The position numbers and the translations under genes are program-made. The notes beneath the pieces are model-generated. The model searched no databases and was not told the DNA's origin. It was given only the letters and a program-made list of their open reading frames with translations. 64,000 nucleotides of DNA. Origin: Mucor racemosus. Taxonomy: Eukaryota > Mucoromycota > Mucoromycetes > Mucorales > Mucoraceae. Shown one piece after another: positions 1 through 14,736 of this stretch (position 1 is its first letter; the number at the start of each line of letters is the position of its first letter). The stretch is taken from the NCBI GenBank assembly GCA_027405735.1, contig JAPEHQ010000017.1, forward strand, positions 441,501-505,500, written 5' to 3'.

Positions 1-220
1 GGAATTTGGAATCTGTGATTGTATCATTTGGATAAGATGTAGGATTGCTTATGTTTTATTGTTGCCAAGTGTTCCTGAATGTTCCTGATAGTCGCTGTTA
101 ATGCTAGTGGTTATGTATGACATTTAGTATGAGTTACTAAATGTCATGCCATGTTGAATTTCAATTGTTGTTCCTGGATTTCTACATCTGGGTAAACTTC
201 TGATATATCAGAAAGTTTTA
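1..220. repeat. Dispersed repeat with 13-bp-stem hairpin (copy 1)
   Basis: This segment is nearly identical to 38801-39010, including the runs around 'gaatgttcctgatagtcgct' and 'gtggttatgtatgacattta'. It contains a perfect hairpin at 117-147: stem ATGACATTTAGTA, loop TGAGT, stem TACTAAATGTCAT. The window begins inside it, so its left end is unknown. No coding potential is seen. It could be part of an LTR or MITE. Confidence 0.75.
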
Positions 221-300
221 ATGTACTGTATTTTAGTTACTGACTCCTATCATTTGAATAAATCTTATTATATATTCAAATAAACTCCCTGCAATGCTAT

Positions 301-1490
301 CAAAAATATCTCAAGATGTTGATAAATAGATTTGAATTGCTCGCATTATGATACCTGTTTTTGAATTTATTTTATACCATACAAAAGGCTCAAAAATGCG
401 TAAAATCCGTTGCTTTTTTCTTAAAAACTGGGTGCAACTTTTTATCCACGTGTAACTTTTTTTTCACTAAATAATGCCAGGAAAAAATTATATGCCATTG
501 TACCTGAGATGTTCAGCTTTAATTCAAAAACAAGTATCCGGAAATATCCTATTTTTTGCAGTTGGTATTAATTTTTCAATGCTAAGGTTTCAGATTTTTT
601 ACGCGTATTTCACTGCTAAAGGATTGAAAACTTTGAGGCTTTATATCTCCAGAAAAAATTAAGCTATGCTAACACTTTTTAATAATTAAACTTACTTGTT
701 TTGAAGTGCTCTATAACATATGTTAATATAAAAAAATTCTGAGCAGTTTTATTTTTTTTCATTTTTTTTGGCATTTCTATGGTAGGTTTCAAAATATTGG
801 TTAAATTGAGCGACATTTTTTTTGCATTCATGTCATGGAGCTCGTTAAGCTCTCTCGGATCCAATTTAGATTTTTTTTAAAATATTGATTTTTCGTGGAG
901 ATATCCTGAAAAATGTGTACAAAAAGATACCTTCATTTCTAGCTTCCATTTTTCCCTTATATACCCTCATCCCAAATTCTGAATTTGAAAAAAATTTGGA
1001 CAAAAATCTCATTTTCTCTATGGAAAATTTAGCTAGGAAATTTTGCAATAGCACGATCGATAGATAATTATTTTGCGCATCATCTCAATTAATTATATTT
1101 TAAATATGCTTATCAAAAGTGATGTGTATCTTCAAAAAACCTTCAAAATTTCGATTGCATTTTACGCACAATTTAATGTGAAATGTTTATTTAATTTTTA
1201 TTTAGATGGATTCAGAATCCAAAACTATACAAGAACTATTTATTTTACTAGGTCCACTTACTTTGCAGTTTATGAGCAATTAAACAATTTTATTTTCTTG
1301 ATCATTTTCTGGTCGATTTTACAACAAATCGATTTTGAAACCCAGTTATGGTAAGCTTTAATCCGTAATGGAAACTATTATTTTAATTATCTCGGCGAAA
1401 AATCAATATTTTTTGCTGAAACAAAGAATGTAGAGTAGCTTTCCACTGGATCTATCTTGTGATTACAAAAAAGTAATATATAAATTATGG
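301..1490 (-). repeat. Dispersed repeat family R, copy A
   Basis: Read on the minus strand, this region matches three other places in the window: about 32080-34530, 43400-43727 joined to 46623-47780, and 58160-59118. Shared landmarks are the 'aaaaatattggtttttcg' run, the 'tttttgaagatacacatcac' run and the 'gaaatacgcgtaaaaaatctg' area. Small ORFs appear on both strands of every copy, but substitutions between copies do not look protein-conserving, so I treat it as non-coding. Around 1450-1485 it preserves the uninterrupted target site into which the 417-bp MITE of copy B inserted. Confidence 0.8.
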
Positions 1491-2028
1491 AGTTTATATT
1501 TTATAGCTTATTTTAGGTCAATGCACTTATATTCTGGCGTTAGGACAGATGCCAATAGTTGTACATAACAAAAAAGAAACCTGTGATTTGAAATTGAATT
1601 TTGAAACGGTATTAATTAGACAATAATTAAACCTATTTGTTTGTTATAATTTCTTCAGGGAGCATTTAATTTGAATGAATATTTCTAAATAACCATGTGA
1701 AACATCTTTTGTAAGCTGATGGCACAGCATTTTGATTTAAATAATCGATAGAAAGCAGATTTTGTACAATTATACATGTATACATTTATATTTTATATAT
1801 GCCCAACATATCCGTTTCGGAACAATCAAAATATGCTACGAGATTAAAGCACAAATCATTTCTTTGAAAACAGTTTACTTGTACATGTAATTGATTATGC
1901 AACTTTTTTTTGTATTTTTTAATTTTAAATCAAACAATGGATGAAATCTGACAGAGACAACCCATTTATGGTATATCGCTTCTATCGTTAAATAAATTCC
2001 AAAAATTTCTGTCCTTTTTTTAAATCAC
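1491..2028. other. Intergenic, AT-rich, nothing recognised
   Basis: AT-rich sequence between repeat copy A and the 3' end of the nitronate monooxygenase gene. It should contain that gene's 3'UTR near 1950-2028. I see no RNA gene or repeat. Confidence 0.6.
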
Positions 2029-3221
<1,193 letters not shown>

Positions 3222-3340
3222 TTAATGCGCCTTTGAGTGTGGGGAAAAATCTTACTAAATAAACGGGAAAATAATATCAATAATGGAGATGACTAAAAAT
3301 ATCAAATTGGCCCTGAATATTCATAACTGCATGTGAAAAT

Positions 3341-6300
3341 TTATCTTCTCCAGTATTGAGCCCATTTATGAACTGTTTCCATGATTTGAGGGAATAAAGC
3401 ATTTACGCTTTCAGAGATTAAACCACGAAAATAACTAATGGCTGCTTCTTCAGTTAAATCAAGTCTGAATTTTTCTTGTACCTATCAAAAGAGATATGGT
3501 TTAATATAGTTTTACTGTGTGTGTGTGTAACTAGACATACCTTCATCACTGCTTTTTCAGGCTCAATTTTAATATCTGGAATATTAGCATCAACCATTAA
3601 AGAGAACAAATTCAAAATAAGATTTGCATTTCTACGCAATGTTGTAAATGCAGTATAACAGTATTGCTGGAAACTCAGGTAATGTGGTGAATTGGCTCCT
3701 CCCATGGCTTCAATCATCTCTTTACATAATTTCATAGGCGGAGGAAAAGGTTTTGGATCACGGCCCAGAATGAAGCCAAAATCAACATGGAACAAATGGC
3801 CATCTGTGGAAAGTAACAGATTGTCCAAGTGACGATCGCCAACGCCCAACAAATAAGTGATTACACAATAGCCGGCACAACTACGAATATAGGTTTCCAT
3901 AACTTTAGGATCAATACCATAGACATTACCGGGTTCTGTACTAGGATGATGTGCCTTGAAAAAGTTCAATATATTGTTTTGATGGTCATTGAGCACAGCA
4001 GCTAATGACATGGATTGTACAAAATGCATCATGCCAGTATCTACTGCAGTTGCTAAAACCTTGTAGGGTGTTAGTTTTAGGTCAAGATTCTCTTTCAGTA
4101 ATAATCTGTTCATTAATGAAATGATTTGAATAACAAGTTGATCTTGTCTTAAATCATCACCAGCTTTAAATATAATTGGGTATTCTGTATCATCTTGACA
4201 TTGAAATGTTAGACGTAAGGGTTGAAGATTACTGTTAAAGATGGTTGATTTTGCTAATAAAAATTTAATTTTAGTACATATCATGTTTGATTAAAGAGTT
4301 AACTTACATGGAACTATGCCTGTAATTTGCTTGTCAGGCTCCAATGGCAATGTAATTGGATTAAACTTGAACAATACGCCTTTAGGATCGGCAATTTTTG
4401 CTCGTAAAAGATCAATCTAAATGTAGGTATTAGATTACATGAGCCTCAATTCTATTCTTACTGTATGTGCACATACCTTTTTGAGCCTAGGCTCTTTCAT
4501 AATGCGAATATTTTGTGCTAATTTTGAAAGATCTTGAATCAATTCACCTTGACGCCTCATATCATCTCTTCTTTTATAGCCTTCAGGTCTCTAATAATTA
4601 TATATGTTAATATATAAACCTTTTAAATGATTTGTTTTTAGGTATTTACTCGAATCAATTCTTCAATGTAATGGAAGGCAACTTTGGCATATAGTTTTCC
4701 ACAAACAAGATCACTACATTCTACAATAACATACCAATAAAAATAAGTACCTAAAATTGGGTTACTTGTAGCACGATCAATCAAGAATTGAGCGAGGGAA
4801 GAACCATTAGGATCAAGATCTTTATCAGATGTACATTCAAACTTTAATGCTTGAACCAATTGCAATAAATACAAGAATAAATCCTACACAAATTGTTGTA
4901 TTTAGAAAAACGGCATTATTTAATGAATACTCAATATAGCTATACCTCATCATCTGCTTTTCGAAGTTGATTAACGGCATATGAACGAACAGATCTGTTT
5001 TCAAATTCTTTTCCTAGAAGCTCCAAAGCATCATCAACGTCAATATCAACCCAAAGAGGTAACAAATCAACAGCTTGTCTGACTTCCGTATTATCAGTCC
5101 AGACCACACATTTCAAGAATTTAGTCAAAGCCTATATACATCAAATCAATTTGATATGCTCATAGTAATCATTGAATGCTTACTCTTTTTTCTCTTGTAA
5201 GGTAAAATCTGAACTTCCACACTAAGTCTTTTTCCTCTGGCGTTAATTTTTGCGTTGGGGGATAGCCCATTATACTCTAAAAAGAAAGATATTAGCATTA
5301 ATAAAAGATTATTCTATTGTTCTATCGTTCGCAAGTTTAACACATACATTCAACTCATCTCGAATTTTAGGGTTAGGCTTAAGGTCTCGATCAAGAGGAC
5401 CATTTCGATGACTACGAACTAATCGACGATGTTTAGCTTCTACTGGATTTTCTCTTTGAAAATCAGGATCAAGTATAATGGAATAATGCATTGAAGTATG
5501 TCGATCTACAATAGCATTATTATCGTCGGGGTAAATTTGTTGACTCATGGCGGTGATTATGGGGTCATCATCGTTGATATTTTGATTTGTGCTTGCTTGA
5601 ACTATGGTAAATGGACCTGGTAAATTGTATTCCATTTCGCCATATACTACTGGAAAATCAAATTTAGGTAAATCAACATATAAAGCTAAATCAGTAGAAG
5701 TGTTTGATACATTCTATAAGAAAAAAAAATCAATCAGAAATTCAAAATTTCAAGAAATCAACGTTTGTTACCTTGTGAATATTTTCAATTTGTCGAAATG
5801 CCATAACATCTAACCATTCTTCTGGACGAATATCACCACAATCAAATCGCTTCATCAACTTTTTTTTTTATCATGTTAATATATTACCCGTTTTTTTTTT
5901 TTTTTCATGCATAAAATACGTACTTTTTCCAATTTATTCATGTCGTTACTTTCATTGTTTGGCAATTTACTGGGTGTAGATGTATCATGATTTCCATCGG
6001 CTTCAGAATTTGGCCATAAATGTAATTTCTGTTTTCCTTTACGAAGTGTACTAAATCATAGTCATCAGTTTTTGCCATTTTATCATTTGATTGAAAAGCT
6101 ACAACATACAATTGTTTTCCAAATAATCGTAGAGTAGTGCCTCCAACTGGTTTCACTTTTCGGGGCGCAATCGTCTCCCAAACTGTTATAGCAAACTGTG
6201 CAGAAGAAGGCAAATCACAATATTTTATAGGTAAAGTAAGCCATTCATTCCAGCTTTTTTTTTTCGTAGTGAAATAAATTCTGTTTAGTGAATATATTTA

Positions 6301-6640
6301 TTATAGCTTTTCTACAAGTTTCAATACCTCCAATGATTACGGAAAGCTTTGTAACTAGTTTTTACAGGAACGGTTAATGGTTTATTATCACCAAATAACT
6401 GAACTGTTATATATAAATCAGGTAAATTGCTATCATTTTTATTAGCCAAGCTTTATTATGTAGGATATCTTTTTTTTTACTCTTGTTGTTGTTGTAGGGT
6501 ATCGCGTTTTCCCTCTAATGTAGCACTTTTATTATATTAACGAAATCAACATTTTATGAAATATTCTACTATATTCTATCTTACATTCTTATCGATACCG
6601 GTAATTTAACGTCTTTTGTGAGACAATATGAGAAATCCAT
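3341..6640 (-). CDS. VPS34: Class III phosphatidylinositol 3-kinase VPS34
   Basis: Makes PI3P from phosphatidylinositol on endosome and autophagosome membranes, with VPS15 and Beclin-1/Atg6. About 14 exons, roughly 880 residues, the usual VPS34 length. Exon 1 (6640-6585) starts [15 protein letters not shown] and exon 2 (6525-6481) adds [11 protein letters not shown], matching the conserved VPS34 N-terminus. The C2 domain follows ([22 protein letters not shown]), then the helical PIK domain (about 5640-4640: [20 protein letters not shown]) and the kinase domain in 4250-3341. Catalytic loop [12 protein letters not shown] and activation segment [17 protein letters not shown] are intact. The last exon ends in HKWAQYWRR, the family's conserved membrane-binding C-terminal helix. 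All introns are short GT-AG. No lesion is seen; joins in the middle third are approximate. Confidence 0.95.
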
Positions 6641-7819
6641 GTTATTTTATATGTATAAAATACAAAACAAAAACTTTCTTTGGTGTGAGTGTGGCCAATG
6701 GGTCATTTTTGCATGATATAGACCCCGATATCGACCTCAGTTGCAATAAAAAACCGGCTATTTTTGATAAAAAAAAAGTGAATATACAGTGAGGCCGTGA
6801 CTTGATCATGAAACCTTTATCCGCTGTGAAACCTTCCAAAAGGATGGGAACCTCATAGCTTCAGAAGAATGTTTAATATCTTTTAGTCACGATAGAGATA
6901 CGATCAATTTCGTAAGATCTATTGATATATATCTCCTTTGAGATCAATTAAAACTTTATTCTTAAAAAAGAAAAAACAATGAAATTAAAATCATTACATG
7001 TATAGTATTGCACTGTTTTTAAAATAGCACCATTCATTGGTTCTATCTCCTATATCCCCTAGTCTATTAGAATTATAGAAAAATAGATGAAATATGAAAA
7101 AAATCAGGGCCCAAATGAGGTGGTTTTATTGTAACTCCGCTTTCAAACCTTTTATGGACATCGTAAGTTTATAAATGTAGTATAACATGTAAAAAAGCAT
7201 TAAATTTTAATTTTTTAAACGCTACCATATCGATTCACTATATTTTAATTGGGCTCATATTATAAAAACCTGTTTATCTATTTCTTAGTCAGTTCGGATA
7301 CTTCCAAAAATTGATATCTTTGTTGGCCTGTGATTGAATCCCCGGTAATTGCAGTTTCTGATCTCTGATTCAAAAAATCTAATATGCAAACACAAAAGTC
7401 GATACCATTCTTCTATAATTCGAGTTTTTTTATAGCTAACGTGGGGTTTAACAGTAATTTATGTCTTATTAATCGTTAATTGAAAAAAAAAGAAGAAAAG
7501 AATCGGTTATTAAACCAAAAAAAAGTTTCGTCCTTCCCTTTTTATAACGTTTGACAAATATTAAAAAAATCGATACAAAATAAGCATTTCATCGTCTGTT
7601 TGTTCTGGTTCTCTTTTTCTTTCTTCTTTGTTCTCCTTTCCATTTTTTTCTAAAAAAAAAGAAAATTATAGCTCAGTTGTATTATTTCTTGGAATTTTTT
7701 AAAAAGATAATTCTTTCTTTTTCCATCACATTTACATAATACACTTTTCCCCTTTCTTTTTATTTCTATTTTTTTTTTTTTTTTTTTTTTTTTTAATTGT
7801 AAATAATATTTAATTATAC
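6641..7819. promoter_or_regulatory. Divergent intergenic region between VPS34 and the SANT-like gene
   Basis: About 1.2 kb separate two divergently transcribed genes, so both promoters should lie here. It is AT-rich, with a pyrimidine-rich stretch from about 7600 and an unbroken T run near 7770-7793 just before the SANT-like start codon. Such poly(dT) tracts commonly exclude nucleosomes in fungal promoters. No specific factor site was recognised. Confidence 0.5.
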
Positions 7820-8434
7820 ATGTCAGCAACTGGCTCACCTACGCGCGATGTCAAGTTCATCCCAAAGACACTTCCTTCTTCAAATTCAAATGAAGCATCT
7901 CAGGAACATCTTCATATGTCTAAAAAACCTCGCAACTACAAATATTGGTCTGATGATGAAGTAAAAAAAATATTGAATTGGTTAACTTTACCTGAAAATG
8001 ACGGCAAATTAGCTAGAAATAAAGCTCAAGCATGCCGTGAAGTAGCAAAAAAATTATTTGATGGCGATGAATATATGGCAATTTCAGTCCGATCTAAATT
8101 AATGTCTCTAGAGAAAGGGTTTCGAGAAGCTGAACAATTAATATTAAAATTGAATACATGTACAAAAGATGAATCATTGATCAACGGTAGTATATACATT
8201 TGCTATAAATGATATCAAGTCATCAATCTTATCATCATTTATATATAGAAAAAATAAGAGAAGTGAGCAAATTCCATAAACAATGTAAACAACTTTTTGG
8301 CAATCAAAGAACTGAAGGGTATATTCCTTCTATTTCTACCTCACCAATTACGTCAAATATCACATCAATTCCCACACCATCTTCTTCAACTATTCCTTAT
8401 TCGCCTAATAATAGATCTTTGCACAATTCATCTC

Positions 8435-8492
<58 letters not shown>

Positions 8493-9158
8493 GCAACAAC
8501 AACAACAACAACAACAGCAACAACAACAACAACAACAACATAATATCAATAGCTCAGTTTTACCTCGTCCTGATTGTGATTCTCCTTCTTCATCTTCTCC
8601 TCCTTATTCAACTTTCAATACAAACTCAAATTCAACAGTTTTACCACATCTTAATGAAGATCGTTTAAGAGCGTTGTCTATTCCACCACATATTATCCGT
8701 GGCTCATGGTAAATATACAATCAATACAAAAAAAAGTGATAGATTTCAATAATCAGGATACGTAATTAACTCGGATATATTCAAGGTCTCTTCCACGCGT
8801 CCCAACTGTGGATCTCCCTCCCGTAGAGGATGATCCATTGGATATTAGAAAAAAGAGAAGATCAAGTCAAGGTAGTAGTATTAGTAATAGTAATAGTAAT
8901 ACAACTTCATCTAGTGTTCGAATTGCAAGATATGCTGCAAAACAAGCTTCCTATAATGCAAAACAAGCTGAATATGAAGCGTTAAAATCAGATTATGAAC
9001 GAAATAAGATGGAATATGCTATTCGACTTGCAGAAATAGAATTAGATCGTGATGCTCTATCAGTAAAAAAATTAGAACTAGAACTAGAACTACAACTTGC
9101 TCAAACTAGAGAAAAATCACAACATCAACTATTATCATCCAACAACAATAATTCTTAA
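7820..9158 (+). CDS. SANT/Myb-like DNA-binding protein with poly-glutamine tract
   Basis: Three exons resolved in frame: 7820-8186, 8249-8708 and 8786-9158, total 1200 nt, 399 residues. Residues about 35-110 (YKYWSDDEVKKILNWL...KLMSLEKGFREAEQL) look like a Myb/SANT-type tri-helical domain with tryptophans spaced as in DNA-binding regulators. It then has a Ser/Thr/Pro-rich linker, 35 consecutive Gln codons at 8434-8538 (CAA with two CAG), another Ser-rich stretch, and a C-terminal coiled coil (about 310-395; AAKQASYNAKQAEYEALKSD, then a KKLELELELQLAQ heptad run). The layout suggests a transcription factor that oligomerises. I do not recognise an ortholog. In another frame the repeat would encode poly-Asn; that shadow frame is not the gene. 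Confidence 0.8.
8434..8538 (+). repeat. (CAA)35 trinucleotide repeat encoding poly-Gln
   Basis: Thirty-five consecutive Gln codons inside exon 2 of the SANT-like gene, broken only by two synonymous CAG codons. It is likely to vary in length between strains. Confidence 0.95.
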
Positions 9159-10692
9159 TGTTTTTTTACACGATTTTTTCTATAACTTTTCAATATACAA
9201 ATATGAATTCAAACTTGATTTTTAGTTTGACCCTATATATGCCATTATCACCATGATTTTTTCTTCCACATTTCTACTTTTGGACGATATCAATTTATGC
9301 TCAACATTTCAATATTTACAAAAAATAATAATAATAATATTTTACACTATTTTATTCATGATTAAATCGCTTCAAAACTCTTTCGACATTTTAAACTATT
9401 CAATGTTAATCATGATTAAATTTTTCCCTATTTGTTTCTAAATATTTTAATAAAAGAAAACTATAAGAATTCTGCAAAATTGTGAACCACTGGCAAATTA
9501 TTTTAACTCCAATTTTAACCATTCATGGAAAATGAATCCTATATCATAATCAATAAAAAAATGTGGTCTTATTTAATATATTGGACCCTAAAAAACTATC
9601 CATTGTATTTTTTTTTTCCATGATGAAATATATGCGTTTCTTGACATATCCCGATTACGCCAATATGACCAAAAATTCTGTCTTTAAACCAAGAAAAAAA
9701 ATATTAATTATACAAAATCAGAAATGTATAAATCAAACATTGCAGTATTAATTTACAATTAACCCTACAACCTTCATATCCTTCAAATTACTATATTTGA
9801 AACCCACTTTTTGGACACTCAAAATCACTCAATCTCGTCGTGTAACAATCCGCCAGGATTGGTAGTGCATTTCATATGATTGGGTCCGAGTTATTGGATG
9901 GGAGGGTTTTTAAATCAAGAGAGGGAGGATCTTTTAACCTTGGTTTTTATCTGAAACATGTTATTTGATACTATATCATAATAAAAAAGAATAAAAGAAA
10001 ATAAGGTGAGAAAATCACGACCAATTAAACTAGTCATTATGATAAACCGGCCGTTTGCATTAAATTCAATGTTAATGCCAAACAAACACACAAAATTGCA
10101 ATATGACAACTTTTTTGATATTTCAATGTATACGATAAACTACATCTGGATGTATTTTTATCAAGCTACTAAACCAAAAATATTGGTATAATCAAGTCTG
10201 TAAACATATTTTAATTGTTTCAGAATTTCTCTTCGATTGAATTGCCTTTCAAAACTATTCTAATGCCATCTTGCAATTTTAAAACAAAGAAAACTATTTA
10301 TAAATGACATTAATGACATTTAATTTTATTATTTTATATACACTATATTTTTTGTAGAAACAAAAAAAAAAAAAAAAAAAAAAAAAGGAAAGAAAGGTTA
10401 ATAAATTATCGCATGATGGATTCTGGAAATAGATGCTAGTTTTATAGAAAACAAAATATAAAAAAAAACTTCAAGATGTTGACAATCAATGGCCTTGCTA
10501 GGAGCTTTTTGATAGTATGAAAAATGTCTGTAAAAATTCTTTAAATGATAGCTATTCCATTATTTTCGCACTTTAGGTTGCTGTACGTCCCAACACAACC
10601 AGTAACGATAGTTTGTTTAAAATAAAAAGATTATCTAGGATACACAAACTAAAATATTGGGGGAATGTCCACGTATGCAATACAGTACTAGA

Positions 10693-10726
<34 letters not shown>

Positions 10727-13700
10727 CAAAAAGATTAGTGTACGACGCAAGTAGATATTTGTTTTAATTTGATCGCTCAAGGATAATATGATGTAGCGCA
10801 TCGAAAAAAGGTTGATCATGAGGCAATATTGGTTGTTGCAATATTTACAAAATGGGTCGAGTACACAACGAAATAAGTGAATATTTCAAAGTATACTCCT
10901 TATTCTTTTGCTTGATTTATTTGTTGTTGAAATATTAAACTTACTAAATTTAAATATCTTTCTTTGATTGTTCTGGATTACATGTGTATCACAAAAGGCT
11001 TATTATATTCATATACTAACACATCAGTCGCCAAGATATGTATACATATCATCGTGAAAATATATTCCATGAAAGCGCTTTGTTGGTTTCATATTAAATG
11101 CCATAATTGATTCAATATATGTACATAGATTGCACATTAGCATAAATTAGATTAACTTCTAAAGGGACAAGTTCATGCCTTTCTCGCTGATAACAACAAT
11201 CATTCGGCGTAAACAAAACGATAATCATTACGCATTTATATTAATATATACCTAAACTAGCTTTTATATACGTATAAACATGGCAATATTGATTTACTTC
11301 ATAGAAACTTGAAAGAATGTTTATGAAATAAGGCGTATCTAAATATGTGTAAATGTATAAAACTCATAAAAATCAAAAAAAAAAAAAAAAAAAAAAAAAG
11401 AAGTAGATATATTGTGAAAGGTATGGGGCGTTTCATATATCCTAAAAAACACTTTAAATGATACTATATAAGCATAATTACAACAGATACTTTTGAGGAT
11501 CAACTGCAATATGTAAGGGACAAAAGGCTTGTTTTATCGTCATTACATAAAATTTACGTCAAATATGTAGCCTCTCTTTGGACAATTGAGCTTTGAAGTG
11601 AAATACAAAAATTAATGGCATTCCATACAGGATTTAACTTTTTTTTTTTGTTTGCGTATATAAAAACATGAATAGAAAAAGTGTTTGTTCCATATAACGT
11701 TTTAGTAGAACCTTTGATTTGTAACAGGCAATAATCATTATAATCAAGTCCCCTCCCTCCTATCTTTGTGTCCACATCCCCAAAAATACCGAATATAATA
11801 ACATGCTAAATATATATAATACACCATCATATATACTAATAAATTCAAGAAAGATATTTGTAGATGCAATGTAATATCAACCTTTGCACTATATGTATGT
11901 AGATGTTTATAAATTCTCAAATTTCTATTAGAGCATCCTGAAAAAATAAATAGGGTAACCATTTTTAAACAAACTTTGAGTTTTTCCCATCAACAAGGTC
12001 TAATATTTGTTTTATTTTGTGGTATTGTATGTATGTATATTATGTTTTTTTTATATGGAAACCTATAGAAAACTGCAGGTTCAAGTACCCCATCGTATTC
12101 TCGCTGTTTCCGCGCAAATACACGCAAATAAAAACATATGAGAAATATCATTGTATACGGTGATATTGCTCCTTGCATCCATAGAGACCATATAAACATT
12201 ATACATATATATAATTACATATAGTATCAACTTGTTATCCATGTCGTGTTGTATAAAACTATGTTATTAAATACAAAATAAACTTGTTAATATGATAAAT
12301 TTGAGTAAATGTATTTATAGACATATTAAGCAAACCATTGTCTAGCTTTTTGCAAGGAGTTCAAGAGAACAGAACAAGCTTCCACCGGTCATTTTCATAC
12401 TAAAGCAATACAGATATATATATATGGATATCATACAAATGTATTCTTTACTTGATAGATATATAGCTTCTCTTCTTGATACAAACAAAAGTATTAGTTT
12501 TCAAATAAAATGATACTCACTAACATAACATGCATACCTTCTTATACATATCAATATTGCAATTTGGTCCTAGAAAGGCTTCAAACTATGCATTTACTGA
12601 ATTTTCATAGCTCATGATGATGCCAAGGATTATTTACAGGCAGATGTATATAAAAATCTTATTGAGTTCTTCATCTTGGATAACTATTTTGTCTATTCTA
12701 AAATTATAGCTACATCTAGAAACTTTCATTAAACGATTTTAAAAGATTATTATGATTTGAAGTATTATAGTTTATTATGTTTTATACCTTTTTATAGCTT
12801 CTTAAAGTCATGTTTGGTTATATGGAAATTTTTTTATACCGTTATAAAAGAAAAGAAAAGTCTTTATTCATCATAGTTTTATCTCATCCATATGTTAAAC
12901 CAACATCAATATCGGTCCTTTAATTGATAACCCCACTGTTGTTTTAGGCCATTTCAGATTTGCTAAATGTGTTCTATATAGAAAAGTTTTTAACAATAAT
13001 GACTAATTTGAACTAAACAAACTCTTTTTGGGGGCTTTTATCAAAACAGTCTGCCATGTATCCATGTTGATGTATTCTATATAAGCATGTTTTTCAATGA
13101 TTTCGCGGTATTTTGTCTTTGTATACGAACACTACTGTGGGATAGCATTTGCACAGCTTATATGTTACAAATAAAAATATTATCACGTAACTTTAAGCGC
13201 TCAAAGCAAAAATAAATTTTACTCAAGGCAGTACATGTATATAATATATCTCTAATAAATTATTCAATCAAAAGAATACCGCTTCATTTGTCGTTAAGTC
13301 TTTGATATAAAGAAAGAGGCCATATCGACAAAAATAAAGAGTAATACACTTATACGCTTGTGTTTTTAACTGTTATTTTTTTATTTAAGATGTACCATCT
13401 TGATATGTTTATCTCAAGAATGATATGATGCTCTTTCATGGTAATCGATGAATAAATAACAACACATTTAAATCCATGATTGGTATTTATTCATACATAT
13501 TTATCTATAAAAAATAATAGCAAAAGTAGATGAATACCATACTTATATACAGGCGTTGTTGCTAAGCCGTAAACTTCATAAAATTACAAAACTTTTCATC
13601 ACTCGTACCATGATGGTAACCCTTAATTATTTTCTGTGATTTCGGACTTTGCGACTCTAAATCAGGAACGGATCCCCTATTCGTTCAATCCTAATTCTTG

Positions 13701-14736
13701 TTTTGTTGTGGCGAATGTACGACATTATTCCTGTAAAGGATTTGACATTTGTTCAAGGTGTCACAAAGTTTGTTCAAAATCCCAAATTCAAATGCCACCT
13801 CACATAATTTGCAAGGAAAAGCGACTATAAATGCATACTATTTGTTATAGTTTAGTTACTACAATCACATTATGCATTTTGGAATTTGAAAGCTTTGACC
13901 TTTGAGTTTGTGAAATGGGAAAGAGGATATGTGCAATGCTTTCTCTTAATATACGGGTATATTGGTCTCAGATGCCGAGATTTTAGTGTAATGATAACAT
14001 TTTGGAAATTGGCCATCTTTTAACCCCCCCTCTATTCTTGGGACTCGAGCTATAATTTGAGTAACAATACTTGAGTTTTACCATAAAGTTTTAAAATTAT
14101 ATATATATTTCTATTCGCGCGCAAATAAGAAAACCGCTTTATAGTCAATTGTTTTTTAAGGTTATATCATCAACAAAGTAACCCCTTTAATTGTAAATGT
14201 GTAACGGATCTTATGCTTTAAATATGTAGTTAATGATCAAAATTGTTCTTCGAGTGTCCGTATTTCGATAAGGTTAAAACAATTATCCTATAACTTCCCC
14301 GTCACCAATTGGTTGAATAAGATTATACATGCTAGGTAACAGTTGTTTGTGGGACGAACAAGAGGGGATAAGAAGAGAATTTCGGTTCTCGGCCATCAAA
14401 AAAAAAAGTTTAAAAGAGTTATATTTTGCCTTTAATCAAATTTATTTTGTATTCAACTTTATAAATCTAATGTAAACCATGCATATTTTTTATTATTATT
14501 GTTTGCTTTGATGATTAGACATAAGTTTACTTTTAAGAGAGTTATCAAGCTCTGAAAGCATGATTTCACAATAGTAAAATCGAATTCAAACATCGATTTC
14601 GCATCATGATCGCCAGATCCTGAAAAATGGCATTTGGCAGGAAATTTTCAACAAGTTTCTTGGGTACCCAAGAGTGGTAAATCCTCAACAGACTTATCAT
14701 AACTTCAAAAATTTAAAACTGTCCAGATACTATATA
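9159..14736. other. Gene desert with homopolymer tracts
   Basis: More than 5.5 kb without a convincing gene. ORFs are short, lack homology that I recognise and have no plausible splice partners. It holds poly(A) near 10363-10386, poly(T) near 10697-10726 and poly(A) near 11375-11399, which may be 3' tails of old retroelements or plain slippage tracts. The first 300 bp should include the 3'UTR of the SANT-like gene. A ncRNA or centromere-like role cannot be judged from sequence alone. Confidence 0.6.

Noticed and set aside
8297..8668. Poly-Asn ORF overlapping the poly-Gln region
   Set aside because: It is the shadow frame of the CAA repeat. The poly-Gln frame joins neighbouring exons with correct phases and domains.
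13636..13830. Cys-rich 64-codon ORF (SCKGFDICSRCHKVCSK)
   Set aside because: Cysteine spacing does not match a known finger, no ATG-proximal leader or splice partners, and the surroundings are non-coding.
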